From contig OZ018329.1 in assembly GCA_963969495.1 (NCBI GenBank), positions 70,842,959 through 70,906,958 of the forward strand: a DNA stretch of 64,000 nt. The letters run 5' to 3'. Source of the stretch: Ceratothoa steindachneri (lineage: Eukaryota > Arthropoda > Malacostraca > Isopoda > Cymothoidae). Position 1 is the first letter of the stretch; each line of letters starts with the position of its first letter. This document shows positions 23,424 to 33,441 of the stretch, piece by piece. The notes beneath the pieces were generated by a model. That model ran no database searches, had not been told where the DNA came from, and worked only from the letters and a program-made list of their open reading frames with translations. Made by a program: the position numbers and the translations under genes.

Positions 23424-23810
23424 TCCTTCATATCACCCAAGGGTGTAATTAGGAATGGAATCGGGAGGACCGAGTTTCTGGGCGTGTGTTTATGGGTCCG
23501 TTATGAAAAAGGAAAAATTATGTGGAGAAGGTGGAAAAAAACGGTGCAATGAACAATACAAGCACTTTACCTTGAGGCAGCAAAGAAGGGCTCTCTTCCT
23601 TTCCCTCAACTAGCCTTCCAAGAGGCCAGTCAAGGAGAAAATAGCCACTTTCGAATGTATCACCACTGATAATATTTCTGGCCACACACAGCAATGCGGT
23701 TTGCGAAAACAAAACACCTCATTCGAATGGAAAATTCAGATCAAATTACCCCCAAATTCGACTTGACCGCACAAGTATGTAAGATAATCTAAGCGTCAAG
23801 CGCAGTCAAG
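23424..23810 (-). other. Leader of H1
   Basis: Between the 5' motif and the ORF1 core. There is a short open stretch (23712-23518) with no recognisable domain. The histone-like start seen in H2 and H3 is not visible here; it may have been replaced or lost. Confidence 0.4.
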
Positions 23811-23975
23811 CAAATAGTCAGAACGGCCAAAGGTTTATTAAGAGATGAATTACACTTGAGAGAATTACATACATGTAAAATAGCGAACAGTAGAGAAAAG
23901 AGAATTTAGCAGAGAAGACATAGTTAATAGTACAAATAAAAAGATAAACGTTCTCAGAGACATGGAATTCAATTA

Positions 23976-24842
23976 CGAGGGGCGGTCAATAAGTTTTGCA
24001 AATTCGGATATAAGGAAACGAGATATGAGGAAAAGTGTTTTATTATTTTTCAATATAACTACCCTCGACTTCAATGCACTTGCGCCACTTGTCCTTGAGG
24101 CTTCGAATTCCCTACAACCAGAAATCTCCCGACTGCTGTTGAATCCACTCCTGGATGACGAGCTGGACATCTTAATCGTCGTCAAACCGGCGTCCACGCA
24201 GTGGAGCCTTGAGCTGGCGGAATAAAAAGTAGTTTCTAGGGGCCAGATCTGGACTGTAGGGATGATGGTTGAGTTCCTCGAATCCGCACTCGCGCAGGGC
24301 AGCTTAAGCAACTCTGGCCTTGTGGACTTTGACGACGTTGAACTCGATCATGGGGCGTGAGGGACCCAACGGGCAGAGACCTTGGTCATGGACAAAATTG
24401 TCGTGGATGATGTTGATAACACTTCCATATGATATTCCAAATTCTCGCTCGATTTCTTCGACCTTCACCCGTCGATTTTGGAGGATGATCCTATCCACAC
24501 GGGCCACATTGTCTCCTTGGTCACGTCTGACGTGCGTCCTGGACGGGAGTCATCTTCAAGGGACTCACGACCATGGCGGAACTCCCTATTCCAGCAAGCA
24601 ATGGTTGCATAGGAAGGGGCGGTGTCGGTGTACACTGCAACCATGCGTTCATGGATCTCTTTTGCATTCTTGCCTTCCTTGGTCAAAAATTTGATCAGTG
24701 CGCGGTGCTTAACCTTCTTCTCCATTGTTGAAAAAATTGGGAGTGACGATCTGCGATCAGCTACTGCTTCTTAAATAGAAGCAACCATCTCCCTTCCTCT
24801 GTTTTGCCTTACCGATTCTCAAAACTTATTGACCGCCCCTCG
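23976..24842 (-). mobile_element. Internally deleted mariner, copy 1 (867 bp)
   Basis: Ends are CGAGGGGCGGTCAATAAGTT and its inverse (inverted repeats of about 24-28 bp), with TA on each side. The minus-strand remnant starts MEKKVKHRALIKFLTKEGKN (paired helix-turn-helix of mariner) and reaches the HTH ending at about 24400. It then jumps from the TPHD region to HKARVA, skipping the catalytic core with the first two Asp residues, and ends SPDLAP..GRRFDDD. Same deletion as at 45012-45943. It cannot encode transposase but could be mobilised in trans. Confidence 0.9.
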
Positions 24843-24844
24843 TA

Positions 24845-25440
24845 ATTAGTGCTATAGAATACAATATTCTATTCACATTTTAATTCCTAGAGGTTAAAAA
24901 TATATAATTTTGTAAGTTATATACATACAATTATGCTACATAATTATGATACACCATTATTTCTCAATTATACAATTTTAATTACTTTTTGTTAGTTTGT
25001 TCTATATTTATACACTTCTTAACGGTTAATTGGTTCTTAAATACTTTTGTTCAGTTACTGTAATATTTTTTTATACGATAGTTAGTCCAGCGATTGATTT
25101 AAATCACATCGTATTTCTATGTTAATTTACACTGTCTTTTAATACTTTCCATTGACTTATTTTGAATTAGGTTGTTTCTAGTATCTAAGTCGTTAATTAT
25201 TTCAGATTGAGTTAGGTTATTTGTTCTATTTCTATTAATATTCGCACACTGATTATTTTCTCACTTTTAACGATTAAACTTTCGTTTCTTTACATCTATT
25301 ATTTTATTTAGTAATTCACTTATTGGGCTCGTTATTATTATTTTAACCGCTTGAACTTTTAGTCACTTTAACACTTTACTTCGATTATTTTATTTCAGAT
25401 GTCTTTTGACCACTTTTAATGTTTTTAAAGGTTGTCATAT
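24845..25440 (-). other. A-rich 3' region of H2
   Basis: No ORF. In element sense it is A-rich with imperfect short units such as AAAGTGACTAAA and GCGAATA, also found in H3 (34380-34850). It starts just after a short AGTGGTCAAAAGACATC segment whose H3 counterpart is AGTGGCCAAAAAACATC, where an ORF2 start would be expected. Confidence 0.55.
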
Positions 25441-27047
25441 TCACTGTGTGTACCACTTTGCCGGTATGTACACTGTGCCCTTCAAAACCAGTGCTGCCAC
25501 TTCCTCGGGTGAGAAGGGTCCCTCATAGGTGAACTTGAACTGTCCTGCGTCTATGCCATGCACTAATAGTTCTGGGTCATCTTTTGAGGGCGGGCACAGG
25601 TGTGAACCAAACACCTTGAGGTCCACATCCACATGGTTCAAAGAAGTGCCCTTGTTCGAGGATCTCCTTATTATCAGTGAGAAGTACCTCCACGTAGTTA
25701 GTTTCCAGTTCCTCCTCTTCATCCGTGGTTGTTTGTTCGTTTTCTTCTGCTTTCTTCTTCGTTCCTTTCTTTCTTTTCTTCTTCGCTCCTTTCTTCTTTC
25801 CCTTCCGAAGTTTCTTTATTTCCTTGCTTTTTCTTTTTGGGGTCTTCCGTTGTGATCTGTTTTGCTTCTTCTTTGGAATGTTGTTCCACTTGAGGCACGT
25901 CAATGAACTGAATATTGAAAAAGTTCTGCCGAGGGCGGGTTTTCGGGGAACCAAACTTTTTCTGGGTCCCGTTTTCGCGAGGAGACGGTTCTGTTCCTCA
26001 GAGAAAGAGCCGGGATTAGCCAGGTTTGCCATATGAGTATAGATGACCATAGCTATGACCTGTCTACCCTCCTTTAGTATCACCAGCTTCGCAATATTGG
26101 TTCGCTCGTTATTCTTCCTGGCCGCTGCTTCTGCGTAGTTCATTTTTGTTTTTGTCTCCTTTTATTTTTGGTTTTGCTCCCTTTTTGCACAGATGGCTTC
26201 CTTGCGGATGGGGCACTTCATGGTCAAGGCCCTGTGCTCCCCTCCACAGTTAACACTTTTTTGTTTCCTTTCCTTGCATTCTTTCCATCAATGCCGGCTC
26301 TTGGCGTAGCTGGAGCACGCTACTTCAGTTGCCGTGCAGTCTTTTGAGTGATGCTTCTCGACTGCAAAGCACTTATAGCAGCAGTGAATGGGGATAAATT
26401 CTTCCGGTTGTATTTGTTCGGGTGATACCATTAGGTAAAATCCTAGTAGCCCTTGATTTTTTGCTTTTATCGCCATTTCTATATTACAAAAAATGACTTT
26501 AACGATGCTTTGGCCTTCTCCAACTTTTCTACCTTGGTGATGTTGGCCCAGGGTTACTTAGCGGTGAGTTCTTCTTTAATCTCTTCGCAAGAGTTATCCG
26601 TGAAAAGAGGGTCCAAGCGCCGTAGGATTATTGTCCGTTGAACTACTATCTCCTGGGGGATACTGGCTTCCAGCCCGATTTTGTTCAGGTGGGTTTTTAC
26701 TTCGTCAAAGACCAGCCGCCCCACATCCTACATGGAGTGGCAGATGGTCGCATAACCGGTAGGGGTGTCTATGATTCTAATGAGGAGGATGTTAAGGTTA
26801 CGGTAAATACTTTCGATGACGGCCGTCCTCGTAGGTTTTGTCATCCCCCCCCCCTCCCACAGATAGTGCATGGGGAACCCGCTTGCAGTCTTGAGGAGCC
26901 GACCCCATGGGGCCCCTTGGGTAGAGTACTCCTCTCCCTTGGGCTCCTTGCTTCTTTTCGTTTGTCAAGAATTTCCCGTTATACGAGCGGGAAAAAAAGG
27001 TTGTCTGGGTCTTTTCAATTTAAACCACCGATACCATGACCAGACAC
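25441..27047 (-). pseudogene. H2 ORF1: histone-tail-like start, CCHC knuckles, KR-rich tail, C-terminal domain
   Basis: At 27047 the minus strand reads VSGHGIGG (GTG for ATG), then after stops PL..REILDKRKEA, in the same frame as H3. The core has RTIILRRLDPLFTDNSCEEI, a knuckle CYKCFAVEKHHSKDC (26400-26290), NYAEAAARKNNERTNIAKLV, YTHMANLANPGSFSEEQNRL (26040), a long Lys/Arg-rich stretch (25880-25740) next to an acidic run (25740-25700), and the C-terminal domain DVDLKVFG..DDPELLVHGIDAG..EGPF (25620-25510). Several stops. Likely RNA-binding gag-like protein. Confidence 0.75.
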
Positions 27048-27106
27048 TTTCTAAACAAACAAAACTCCAACTCCATGATGAGCCAATCTTGTCGAGCAAA
27101 TAGTCA

Positions 27107-27349
27107 TTATTAAGATATATTTAGAGACAGAAATACAATCAATTTTTACAAATATGTAAAATAAATGGTAATAGTGGTGAGTAAGAAATAAAGGGGTCTC
27201 CCCCGGAATTGTTAGGGGATCATATTCTTTTAATTTTAACGTTAGTTATTTTTATCTTTGATATTATATATTTATTGGCTTTGTTTTTGTATATAAATAT
27301 ATTACTAATTTTTAGAATAGGTTGTTCACATTATTAAATTTTAGAGGAG
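27107..27349. other. Junction between the H2 5' end and the N6 remnant
   Basis: AT-rich with no ORF. The last 25-80 bases (ending TTTAGAGGAGAAAGAAGAAG) appear to be the 5' part of the N6 ORF2 fragment that continues at 33442; in that frame they encode an Arg-rich peptide joining RRRLRDLHRE. Confidence 0.4.
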
Positions 27350-27537
27350 AAAGAAGAAGACGACCCAGCAGGACGGGTTCAACACACCAGGAAGCAACAA
27401 GAAGCAGACGGACAAGCATCGAAGAGTCATCACCACTTCACCAGAGTTAATCGCCCAAGAATGTTACCATTTGGTAACTATTAACCGTGAGAGTAGAAGA
27501 AGAAGGTTGCCTCGTTTGTCTCATAAGAGCAGCTACG

Positions 27538-27626
27538 GTCTGATTGGAGATTCCTCCTGTTTCCGTGGCTCTCAAAAGAGACAGAAGCAAGCGTGGACGG
27601 GTTGATTGGAGATTCCTCCTGTTCCT
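27538..27626 (+). promoter_or_regulatory. Duplicated GATTGGAGATTCCTCCTGTT module in the I1 5' UTR
   Basis: Two copies, 27538-27565 (GGTCTGATTGGAGATTCCTC, ending TTTCCG) and 27599-27626 (GGGTTGATTGGAGATTCCTC, ending GTTCCT), lie 61 bp apart. Each has an inverted CCAAT core and a GGAG-ATT-CCTCC hairpin. The first resembles the N4 copy and the second is identical to the N5 copy. A promoter or RNA role is inferred. Confidence 0.6.
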
Positions 27627-27702
27627 GTCCTGCTTGTAAAGAGCATTTCTCTTCTCCCCTTTGCACCCGTGGCGCTGATGGGCGAACAAGAGTGACGCCA
27701 CG

Positions 27703-29412
27703 ATGCAAGGGTCGGCGTCCATATCCACCACGCCGATGTCTGCCAAGCGGACGCGGAATGGGTTAAGTCCACCCTCGCCGAACGAGACCTCCACGCCCAA
27801 GAGGACCGCCCGAACACTGGAGCCGGAGTTCTCACAGGCAGAGGAGGCCCCCAGCGATGATAGCGGTCGCCTCGTCATCGACGAGAGCCCCCAGACCGAG
27901 GAGGCCCAGCAGGAGAATGAGGCAGGCTGGGTAACAGTGTCTCATTCCCGACGAGGACCTCGGCACAAGTTTAAACTCGTGCACCAGAGCAACACTATCA
28001 GTGCCTACCAGGCTGTGACGGAGCTGGAGAGAACACACCCTGGCCTGCGGATAGTTATTCGCCCTACTCTCAACGGCGAATACGTCCTCACCCCGAAGGA
28101 CGATGGGTCGGAGGCCATGCTGCGCCGCCTTGCCGAGGAGGGGGATCGAGTGATCCTGCTCGACCCCAGAGTGAAGAGGCACAAGTTGGTACTTCAACGG
28201 TATCCGACCACTCTGCCACTCCAGGCCGTCGAGGCTCACCCCCACGTGCTCTCGGCAACACGGCTCCTCGCACACAGAGACAAGGTCCCAACCAGGCAGA
28301 TCCTTGTAGTGTACGAGGGGCCGCCACCACCCAAGCTGGACCTGGGCAGCTGGGGCCGCTACGCCCTGCGCCCCTACCAAGGTGAGCCTGTTCGATGCTA
28401 CAAGTGCCAGCGCTTCGGGCATCTCCAGGCCATGTGCCAAAACTCCGTCAAGTGCGGCGTGTGCAGCCAAGCGCACCCGACGGAGGAGTGTATCGGTCGC
28501 CTCAAGGCCAGCGAGTCCACCACGGCACGGTGCCCCAACTGCACCAAGGGGCACCACGCTTGGAACACGAAGTGCCCCGAGCGACAGAAAAGGATGCCAC
28601 GGGGTCACCGGCGGCGGCAGCAGCAGCAGCAGCAGATGGAACCACGTGCCCCCCCAACCCAAAGAAGAGAGCGTCGGTTCATTGCCGCGCCACCCCCAAT
28701 CGGGTCGGCGTGGGTTAGCCATCAACCCGCGACTCTCGGCCTGCCCGGCACACGACTGGGGGGTACACAGGAGGGGGAGCGGCAAAGGCAGGGGCAACCA
28801 CGCGGGCCTTCCCAGCAACAAGGCAACCGACGCCTTGTTCCAGCGCCACCACCAAACAGGCCGGCGTGGGCTTCCCACCCACCCCTTACCCCTCAACAGC
28901 CTGGCACAAGTCAGGTCGAGACAGGGGAAGAGGACAGGCAGGGAGCGAGAGAGGGTACTAGTAGCTGCACAGCCAGCAACTCCGCTCACACCTCCACCCA
29001 GCAACCCACCCCCTCTGTCCCCAAGCCACAGAGGAGGAAGGGACACAGGCGTCGGGCCCGCCGCGCCCGCCCAGACGAGGAGCAGTCCACGGTGCTACCC
29101 AATGCCCAACCAGCGACAGGGTCTCAACGTGGACCCCCAGGTTATTGCGAGGGACTCAATGAGGAGGGCAGAGCCATCGTGGACGTCATCCTCGCGTGTG
29201 TCGTACAGCTGGTGAAGAAGCTGCTCGATCGCCGGCAGGGCACCGCAGCCCCCACCGAGCAGGACCTCGACGCACTCCTCCGCGAAGAGGTGTTAACCGC
29301 CGTCACAGAGGGTGCCCTCCAGCCCCCACCATCATCTACCACGCCGAGAGGTCCCACCCAACACCCTCTGCACCCACCGCACGCCCACAACCAAGATGGA
29401 GGCACGGATTGA
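27703..29412 (+). CDS. I1 ORF1: gag-like nucleic-acid-binding protein, three CCHC knuckles
   Basis: 569 codons with no break. The N-terminus (1-60) is Ser/Thr/Pro-rich, followed by an acidic patch. The middle, about residues 80-215, fits the RRM-like gag region of I-clade elements (RIVIRPTLNGEYVL..LPLQAVEAHPHVLSATR). Knuckles at about 230-295: CYKCQRFGHLQAMC, CGVCSQAHPTEEC and CPNCTKGHHAWNTKC. A long Pro/Gln/Arg-rich low-complexity region follows (300-470), then a C-terminal segment with LACVVQLVKKLLDRR. The role is coating element RNA in the RNP. The stop lies inside the ORF2 start (17-nt overlap), suggesting coupled translation. The start ATG follows the leader modules; an in-frame later ATG (MSAKRTRNGL) is possible. 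Confidence 0.9.
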   Translation: MQGSASISTTPMSAKRTRNGLSPPSPNETSTPKRTARTLEPEFSQAEEAPSDDSGRLVIDESPQTEEAQQENEAGWVTVSHSRRGPRHKFKLVHQSNTISAYQAVTELERTHPGLRIVIRPTLNGEYVLTPKDDGSEAMLRRLAEEGDRVILLDPRVKRHKLVLQRYPTTLPLQAVEAHPHVLSATRLLAHRDKVPTRQILVVYEGPPPPKLDLGSWGRYALRPYQGEPVRCYKCQRFGHLQAMCQNSVKCGVCSQAHPTEECIGRLKASESTTARCPNCTKGHHAWNTKCPERQKRMPRGHRRRQQQQQQMEPRAPPTQRRERRFIAAPPPIGSAWVSHQPATLGLPGTRLGGTQEGERQRQGQPRGPSQQQGNRRLVPAPPPNRPAWASHPPLTPQQPGTSQVETGEEDRQGAREGTSSCTASNSAHTSTQQPTPSVPKPQRRKGHRRRARRARPDEEQSTVLPNAQPATGSQRGPPGYCEGLNEEGRAIVDVILACVVQLVKKLLDRRQGTAAPTEQDLDALLREEVLTAVTEGALQPPPSSTTPRGPTQHPLHPPHAHNQDGGTD

Positions 29413-32400
29413 CAGCCCAGCCCACGCACCGGCGCCCACGCTGAGGGTGCTGCAGTGGAATGTTCAGGGGCTCCGCCCCAAGAAACATGAGCTGCTGCAA
29501 GCCGTCTTCCAAGAAGACCTGGACCTGGTTCTCCTACAGGAGACTCTCACGCCCGCCAGCTTTGAATGGCGAGTCGCAGGCTATACCCTCCACTCGCTAC
29601 CGGCTGGTGACGGAAATGGGCGTGGCTGTGCAGCCCTCATACGAAACACCATCCCGCACAAGAGGATCGCCGCACCCGTGTACTGTGGTGACGGCGTGGA
29701 GGTCCTGGCACTGGAGCTACAGCTGGGGCCGCTCACTCTGACTGTATACAATATATACAGGAGCCAGCGGTACCCGCTGGATGTTGGGGAGCTGCTCTCC
29801 CTCGCATCCCACTCCAGCCTCCTTGTAGCGGGCGACTTCAACGCCCACCACCCCGTGCTGCAGTCTGTGTCACCCACTAACGTGACCGGGCGCCACCTGG
29901 CCGACCTGCTCGAAGAAGTTCCTGCCGTTCGACTACTGAACACAGGGGAGGCCACGCACGTCCATGGGGGGCGGCTCGACCTCACGCTGGTGTCGGGCGA
30001 CCTACAGCCCGGTGCCACCTGGCAGGTCCACCCTACCCTCACCAGCGACCATTACGGGACCCTCACCACCCTCACTGTGGCCCCACCAGCTCCTCCTCTC
30101 CCGCCGCCCCAGTGGAACGTCAGGAGGGCGGATTGGGCAAAGTTCCAAGCCTCCCTGGCCGAATGGTGGTCCACGTATGTGCCTCCGGTGGACCTGCACC
30201 TGCAGGAGAGGGACCTTACGGCGGCCATAGAGAGTGCAGCTTACGCGGCCATGCCCAGGATAGCCTCAAATCGCCGCCGGCGCCCGGACTGGTGGTTTTA
30301 TAACGAGGAAGTCCGGGAGCACAATCACCGCGTCAACGTCCACAGGAGGTTGTACGAGAAGCACCCAACGGCCATCAACCTGCAGCTCCTGCAGGACGTG
30401 GTAGCCCGCGCGAGACAGGTGTCCCTTAGCGCCAGGGAGGCAAAGTGGCTGGAGTGGTGCGCCTCTTTCAGCCAACACACCTCCCTCGGCCAGCTGTGGG
30501 GGAGTTTCAGGAAGGCCTCAGGCGCCGCCCCGACCCGCCCAGCTGCCCACCCACGCCCACAGCAAGAGGCAGATCGGCTGGCGAACTGCTTTACAGCGAG
30601 GGGTTCTAGCGAGCAGCTTCCTCCCCACACCAGCTACCTCCAGCAGCAGCTACGCCCACAGCGCGACGAAGAGGTCAGGGAGGCGCGGGGCCAGCCGCAC
30701 GCGACGGACCAGCCTTTCACGCTCGAGGAGCTGGCCAGGGCGAAACGTCGACGTGACACAGCGGCGGGAGCCGACGGAGTGCGGTACTCTATGCTGGCGC
30801 ACGCTGGGCCCGCCGGGGACGCCGCGCTGCTAGCCCTTCTGAACGCGTCGTGGTTGGCAGGCCGTCTGCCGCCCTCCTGGAAGGACGCAGACATCCAGCC
30901 CATCCCCAAGCCGAAGGATCACACCACCTTCAGGCCAATCTCCCTCCTGAGCTGCACCGGAAAAACGGCGGAGAAGATGGTGCTGACTCGCCTACAGTGG
31001 AGCGTGGGAAGCCTTCATCACCACGTGTTCGGCTACACCAGGGGGGTGAGCACTGCGGACTGCCTCATCACCCTCCTGGCTCACGCCAACAACCAGCCCA
31101 CCATCGTAGTCTTCCTTGACCTCGAGAAGGCTTTCGAGCTGGCTAGCCCCCGCGCCATACTGGCCGCCCTTGTGAGGAAGGGCATCCGAGGGAGACTGCT
31201 GGGCTGGCTGCAGGACTACCTTCACCAGCGCCGAGCCCGCGTGAAGTTCCAGGGCCACAAGTCTTCCTACCTTACTTTCGAGAACGGGACACCCCAGGGC
31301 GGCATCCTCAGCCCGTTCCTTTTCAACGTGCTGATGGAACAACTGGTCGCCCTCCCCTATCGGGAAGCAACCATCCTCCTCAGTTACGCCGACGACCTGG
31401 CACTCGTCGTCACCGGGCGCGGCGACAAGCTCGCGCGGGCCCAAGAAGCGCTGCACCTCATCACTGCCAAGTGCGAAGAGCTGGGGCTCAAGATCTCGGC
31501 AGAGAAGTCCCAGGCCATGGCCATCAAGACTTGCACACCTGCTGGCCAGCAGCTTCGCGTCCAAGGAGTCGGCCTGGCCTGGACCGACTCCTACCAGTAC
31601 CTCGGAGTGTGGGTGGACAGACGGCTGTCCTTCACGCAGCATGTCACGCACCTGAGGCAGCGGACGCAGGCCCGGCTGAATGTGATGAGGGCCATGACGC
31701 GGCCGAGCGCTGGTGCAACCTTCCCCGTCCTCCGCCTCTACTACCTCCAGGCAGTGCGCTCTCTAGTGGACTACAGTGCACCGGTCCTTGTAGCGCTGCC
31801 CCGGCAGCAGCAACAGCGCCTGGAGGTAATACAAAACACCGCCATGAGGACCATGTTAGGGGCACCCAGGTGGTGCAGTGCCTGTGTCATGCAGAGTGAG
31901 GCCAACCTGGTGCCCCTCACAGCCAGGGTGGATTGCATGGTGGCCTGTCGGGTGGCCAGAGTGCTCCAGCGCGACGTGGAAGGTGTTGCGCAGAGGAGAC
32001 TCAGAATGGCCGTGGTGCAGGGCATCGAGTGCCTGCGTAACAACAGGTGGCTCGTAAACGTCAGCCTAGCAACCAGCTCCCTCAACCGGGCAGGGAACTG
32101 GCTGTGGCGCGACCCCGACACCCCCAACCCCGCCTACGTTCCACCACCACCATGGGACCCCCCCGCCGCACACTTCACCGCCACACAGTTGCCCGACAGC
32201 AAAGCGAACTGCCTCACCGAGGAGCTGCGCCAGCACGCCCTCATGGCCATGTCTGAGGTCACGGAGCCAGGCAGCGCAGTGTACTTCACCGACGGCTCCG
32301 TCGACCCCGAAAGCGGGAGGTCCGGCGCCGCCTTCGTCACGAGCGGCTTGACGCAAGCGTGGAGGACATCAGACCACTGCTCCACCCTCCAGACGGAGCT

Positions 32401-33145
32401 GGTAGCAATCCTGCACGCCCTCCAGCACGCTCTGCTCCGCCGGGAGGCCACTGTGGTGATACACACTGACTCTCGGTCGGGACTACAGGCGCTGCAGCAC
32501 GCCCACGCCCACACCCGGGACAACATTCACCTCACCACCACCATCCTGTGCACCCTGCAGGACCTGGCAGCTCAGGGCAGGCGTGTCCGGCTCCACTGGA
32601 TTCCCAGCCACGTTGGCGTGCGCGGCAACGATGCTGCCGACGAGGCTGCCAAGCGAGCCGCCCACGGCCCCATCATCACCTGGACCGTGCGCCCCAGCCT
32701 GCAGCAGCTCAAGGTGCAGGTTAAACGCAGGGCCGCCCACAACGCCCACCAGCAGCACCAAGAATGGGAAGCAATCAAGAGGCAAGCGGCGTGGTATGCT
32801 GCAGCCACAGCCTATCGCCCACTGAACCCATCCTTCCAGCAGCCCAGAGCGAACGGCGTGCTGCTACAGCGTGTGAGGCTGGGCTACTCCACGCGGGAAG
32901 AGCTACACGCCGACTTTGTGGCAGGGAGGTGTGAACACTGCGGCGGCCGCTCCCGGCGCCCACTGGTGCACTACCTCCTCTCCTGCCCAGCCACCGCCCG
33001 CCTCAGGCCAGAGCGAGCGCCAGCCCCTCCCCCTGTAAGAGGCGCCCTACTCAGGGCGCGAGAGGCAAGAGCCGCCCAGGTGGTCCTCTACACCCCAACT
33101 AACGAGCTGCTGGAGGTGCTGAGAACAACACCCCCTCCGCGCTGA
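29396..33145 (+). CDS. I1 ORF2: APE endonuclease, reverse transcriptase, RNase H
   Basis: The open frame extends from 29312, but the ATG at 29396 (MEARIDSPAHAP) overlaps the ORF1 stop by 17 nt and fits best. About 1249 residues. Endonuclease: LRVLQWNVQGL, LLQETLTP, VAGDFNAHHP, SDHYGTL. RT: RPISLLSCTGKTAEK, GYTRGVSTADCL, VVFLDLEKAFE, NGTPQGGILSPFLFNV, SYADDLALVV, LKISAEKSQAM. RNase H: YFTDGSVDPESG, TELVAILHALQHAL, IHTDSRSGLQAL, WIPSHVGVRGNDAADEAAK. C-terminal CEHCGGR...HYLLSC zinc motif. All catalytic Asp/Glu are present, so the enzyme could be active. The RNase H supports the I group rather than Jockey. Confidence 0.95.
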   Translation: MEARIDSPAHAPAPTLRVLQWNVQGLRPKKHELLQAVFQEDLDLVLLQETLTPASFEWRVAGYTLHSLPAGDGNGRGCAALIRNTIPHKRIAAPVYCGDGVEVLALELQLGPLTLTVYNIYRSQRYPLDVGELLSLASHSSLLVAGDFNAHHPVLQSVSPTNVTGRHLADLLEEVPAVRLLNTGEATHVHGGRLDLTLVSGDLQPGATWQVHPTLTSDHYGTLTTLTVAPPAPPLPPPQWNVRRADWAKFQASLAEWWSTYVPPVDLHLQERDLTAAIESAAYAAMPRIASNRRRRPDWWFYNEEVREHNHRVNVHRRLYEKHPTAINLQLLQDVVARARQVSLSAREAKWLEWCASFSQHTSLGQLWGSFRKASGAAPTRPAAHPRPQQEADRLANCFTARGSSEQLPPHTSYLQQQLRPQRDEEVREARGQPHATDQPFTLEELARAKRRRDTAAGADGVRYSMLAHAGPAGDAALLALLNASWLAGRLPPSWKDADIQPIPKPKDHTTFRPISLLSCTGKTAEKMVLTRLQWSVGSLHHHVFGYTRGVSTADCLITLLAHANNQPTIVVFLDLEKAFELASPRAILAALVRKGIRGRLLGWLQDYLHQRRARVKFQGHKSSYLTFENGTPQGGILSPFLFNVLMEQLVALPYREATILLSYADDLALVVTGRGDKLARAQEALHLITAKCEELGLKISAEKSQAMAIKTCTPAGQQLRVQGVGLAWTDSYQYLGVWVDRRLSFTQHVTHLRQRTQARLNVMRAMTRPSAGATFPVLRLYYLQAVRSLVDYSAPVLVALPRQQQQRLEVIQNTAMRTMLGAPRWCSACVMQSEANLVPLTARVDCMVACRVARVLQRDVEGVAQRRLRMAVVQGIECLRNNRWLVNVSLATSSLNRAGNWLWRDPDTPNPAYVPPPPWDPPAAHFTATQLPDSKANCLTEELRQHALMAMSEVTEPGSAVYFTDGSVDPESGRSGAAFVTSGLTQAWRTSDHCSTLQTELVAILHALQHALLRREATVVIHTDSRSGLQALQHAHAHTRDNIHLTTTILCTLQDLAAQGRRVRLHWIPSHVGVRGNDAADEAAKRAAHGPIITWTVRPSLQQLKVQVKRRAAHNAHQQHQEWEAIKRQAAWYAAATAYRPLNPSFQQPRANGVLLQRVRLGYSTREELHADFVAGRCEHCGGRSRRPLVHYLLSCPATARLRPERAPAPPPVRGALLRAREARAAQVVLYTPTNELLEVLRTTPPPR

Positions 33146-33408
33146 TCGCCGCTCGCGCCCAGCCGGGCGACAGGTGATGAAGACCGACGCCACCCACTTG
33201 CAGCAGATAAGAAACGCGTGGGACGCTCCACCACGTCTTACTGCACGCCAAACACTGACGGGCTGCCCGTTTTGTGCAATGTGTGCATTTATACATGTAT
33301 TTATACTATTGTATCATATTATTACTGTATTTGTCTTTTTGTTTTTTTGTTTGTTTTTATTTTATTATTATTTGTATTATGATTATGTATAAATGTACGC
33401 TATTGCAC

Positions 33409-33414
33409 AATAAA
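33409..33414 (+). promoter_or_regulatory. Polyadenylation signal of I1
   Basis: AATAAA, 16 bp before the final A-run and 264 bp after the ORF2 stop. This is consistent with the transcript 3' end becoming the insertion end. Confidence 0.7.
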
Positions 33415-33441
33415 CCTATACAATCAAAAAAAGAAGAAGAC

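Larger units (their letters stand above)
21500..23830 (-). mobile_element. H1: ORF1-only non-LTR copy
   Basis: The 5' motif GACTATTTGC is at 23811-23820. A leader with no clear histone-like start is followed by ORF1 (23423-21759) and then a non-coding tail that runs into the N5 5' end. No endonuclease or RT sequence follows. Its 5' end lies against the 3' tail of H2, separated only by a mariner insertion. Confidence 0.6.
24845..27106 (-). mobile_element. H2: ORF1-only non-LTR copy with histone-like start
   Basis: 5' motif TGACTATTTGC at 27096-27106; ORF1 27047 to about 25441; then a 600-bp A-rich 3' region (24845-25440) without ORF2. The gene content and tail match H3, so this structure was copied as a unit. 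Confidence 0.65.
27350..33441 (+). mobile_element. I1: intact I-clade-like non-LTR retrotransposon with 12-bp target duplication
   Basis: AAAGAAGAAGAC occurs at 27350-27361 and again at 33430-33441, directly after a short A-run and an AATAAA signal. The target was the arginine-rich C-terminal coding region of another element (N6), encoding RRRLRDLHRE once I1 is removed. Both ORFs are open to the end. Base composition is strikingly GC-rich compared with the AT-rich surroundings. Confidence 0.9.

Noticed and set aside
24845..25440. Hidden ORF2 remnant after H2 ORF1
   Set aside because: No endonuclease or RT motif in any frame; the sequence matches the A-rich end of H3 in character.
27531..27600. 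Histone-type 3' stem-loop at GGCTCTCAAAAGAGAC in the I1 leader
   Set aside because: The stem has a mismatch and the loop differs from the conserved histone stem-loop; it is in a 5' leader.
27832..29046. 404-codon open frame on the minus strand
   Set aside because: Antisense shadow of I1 ORF1 in GC-rich DNA; no domain, and the sense frame has clear CCHC knuckles.
30992..31651. 219-codon open frame on the minus strand
   Set aside because: Shadow of the I1 RT; the sense strand has all catalytic motifs.
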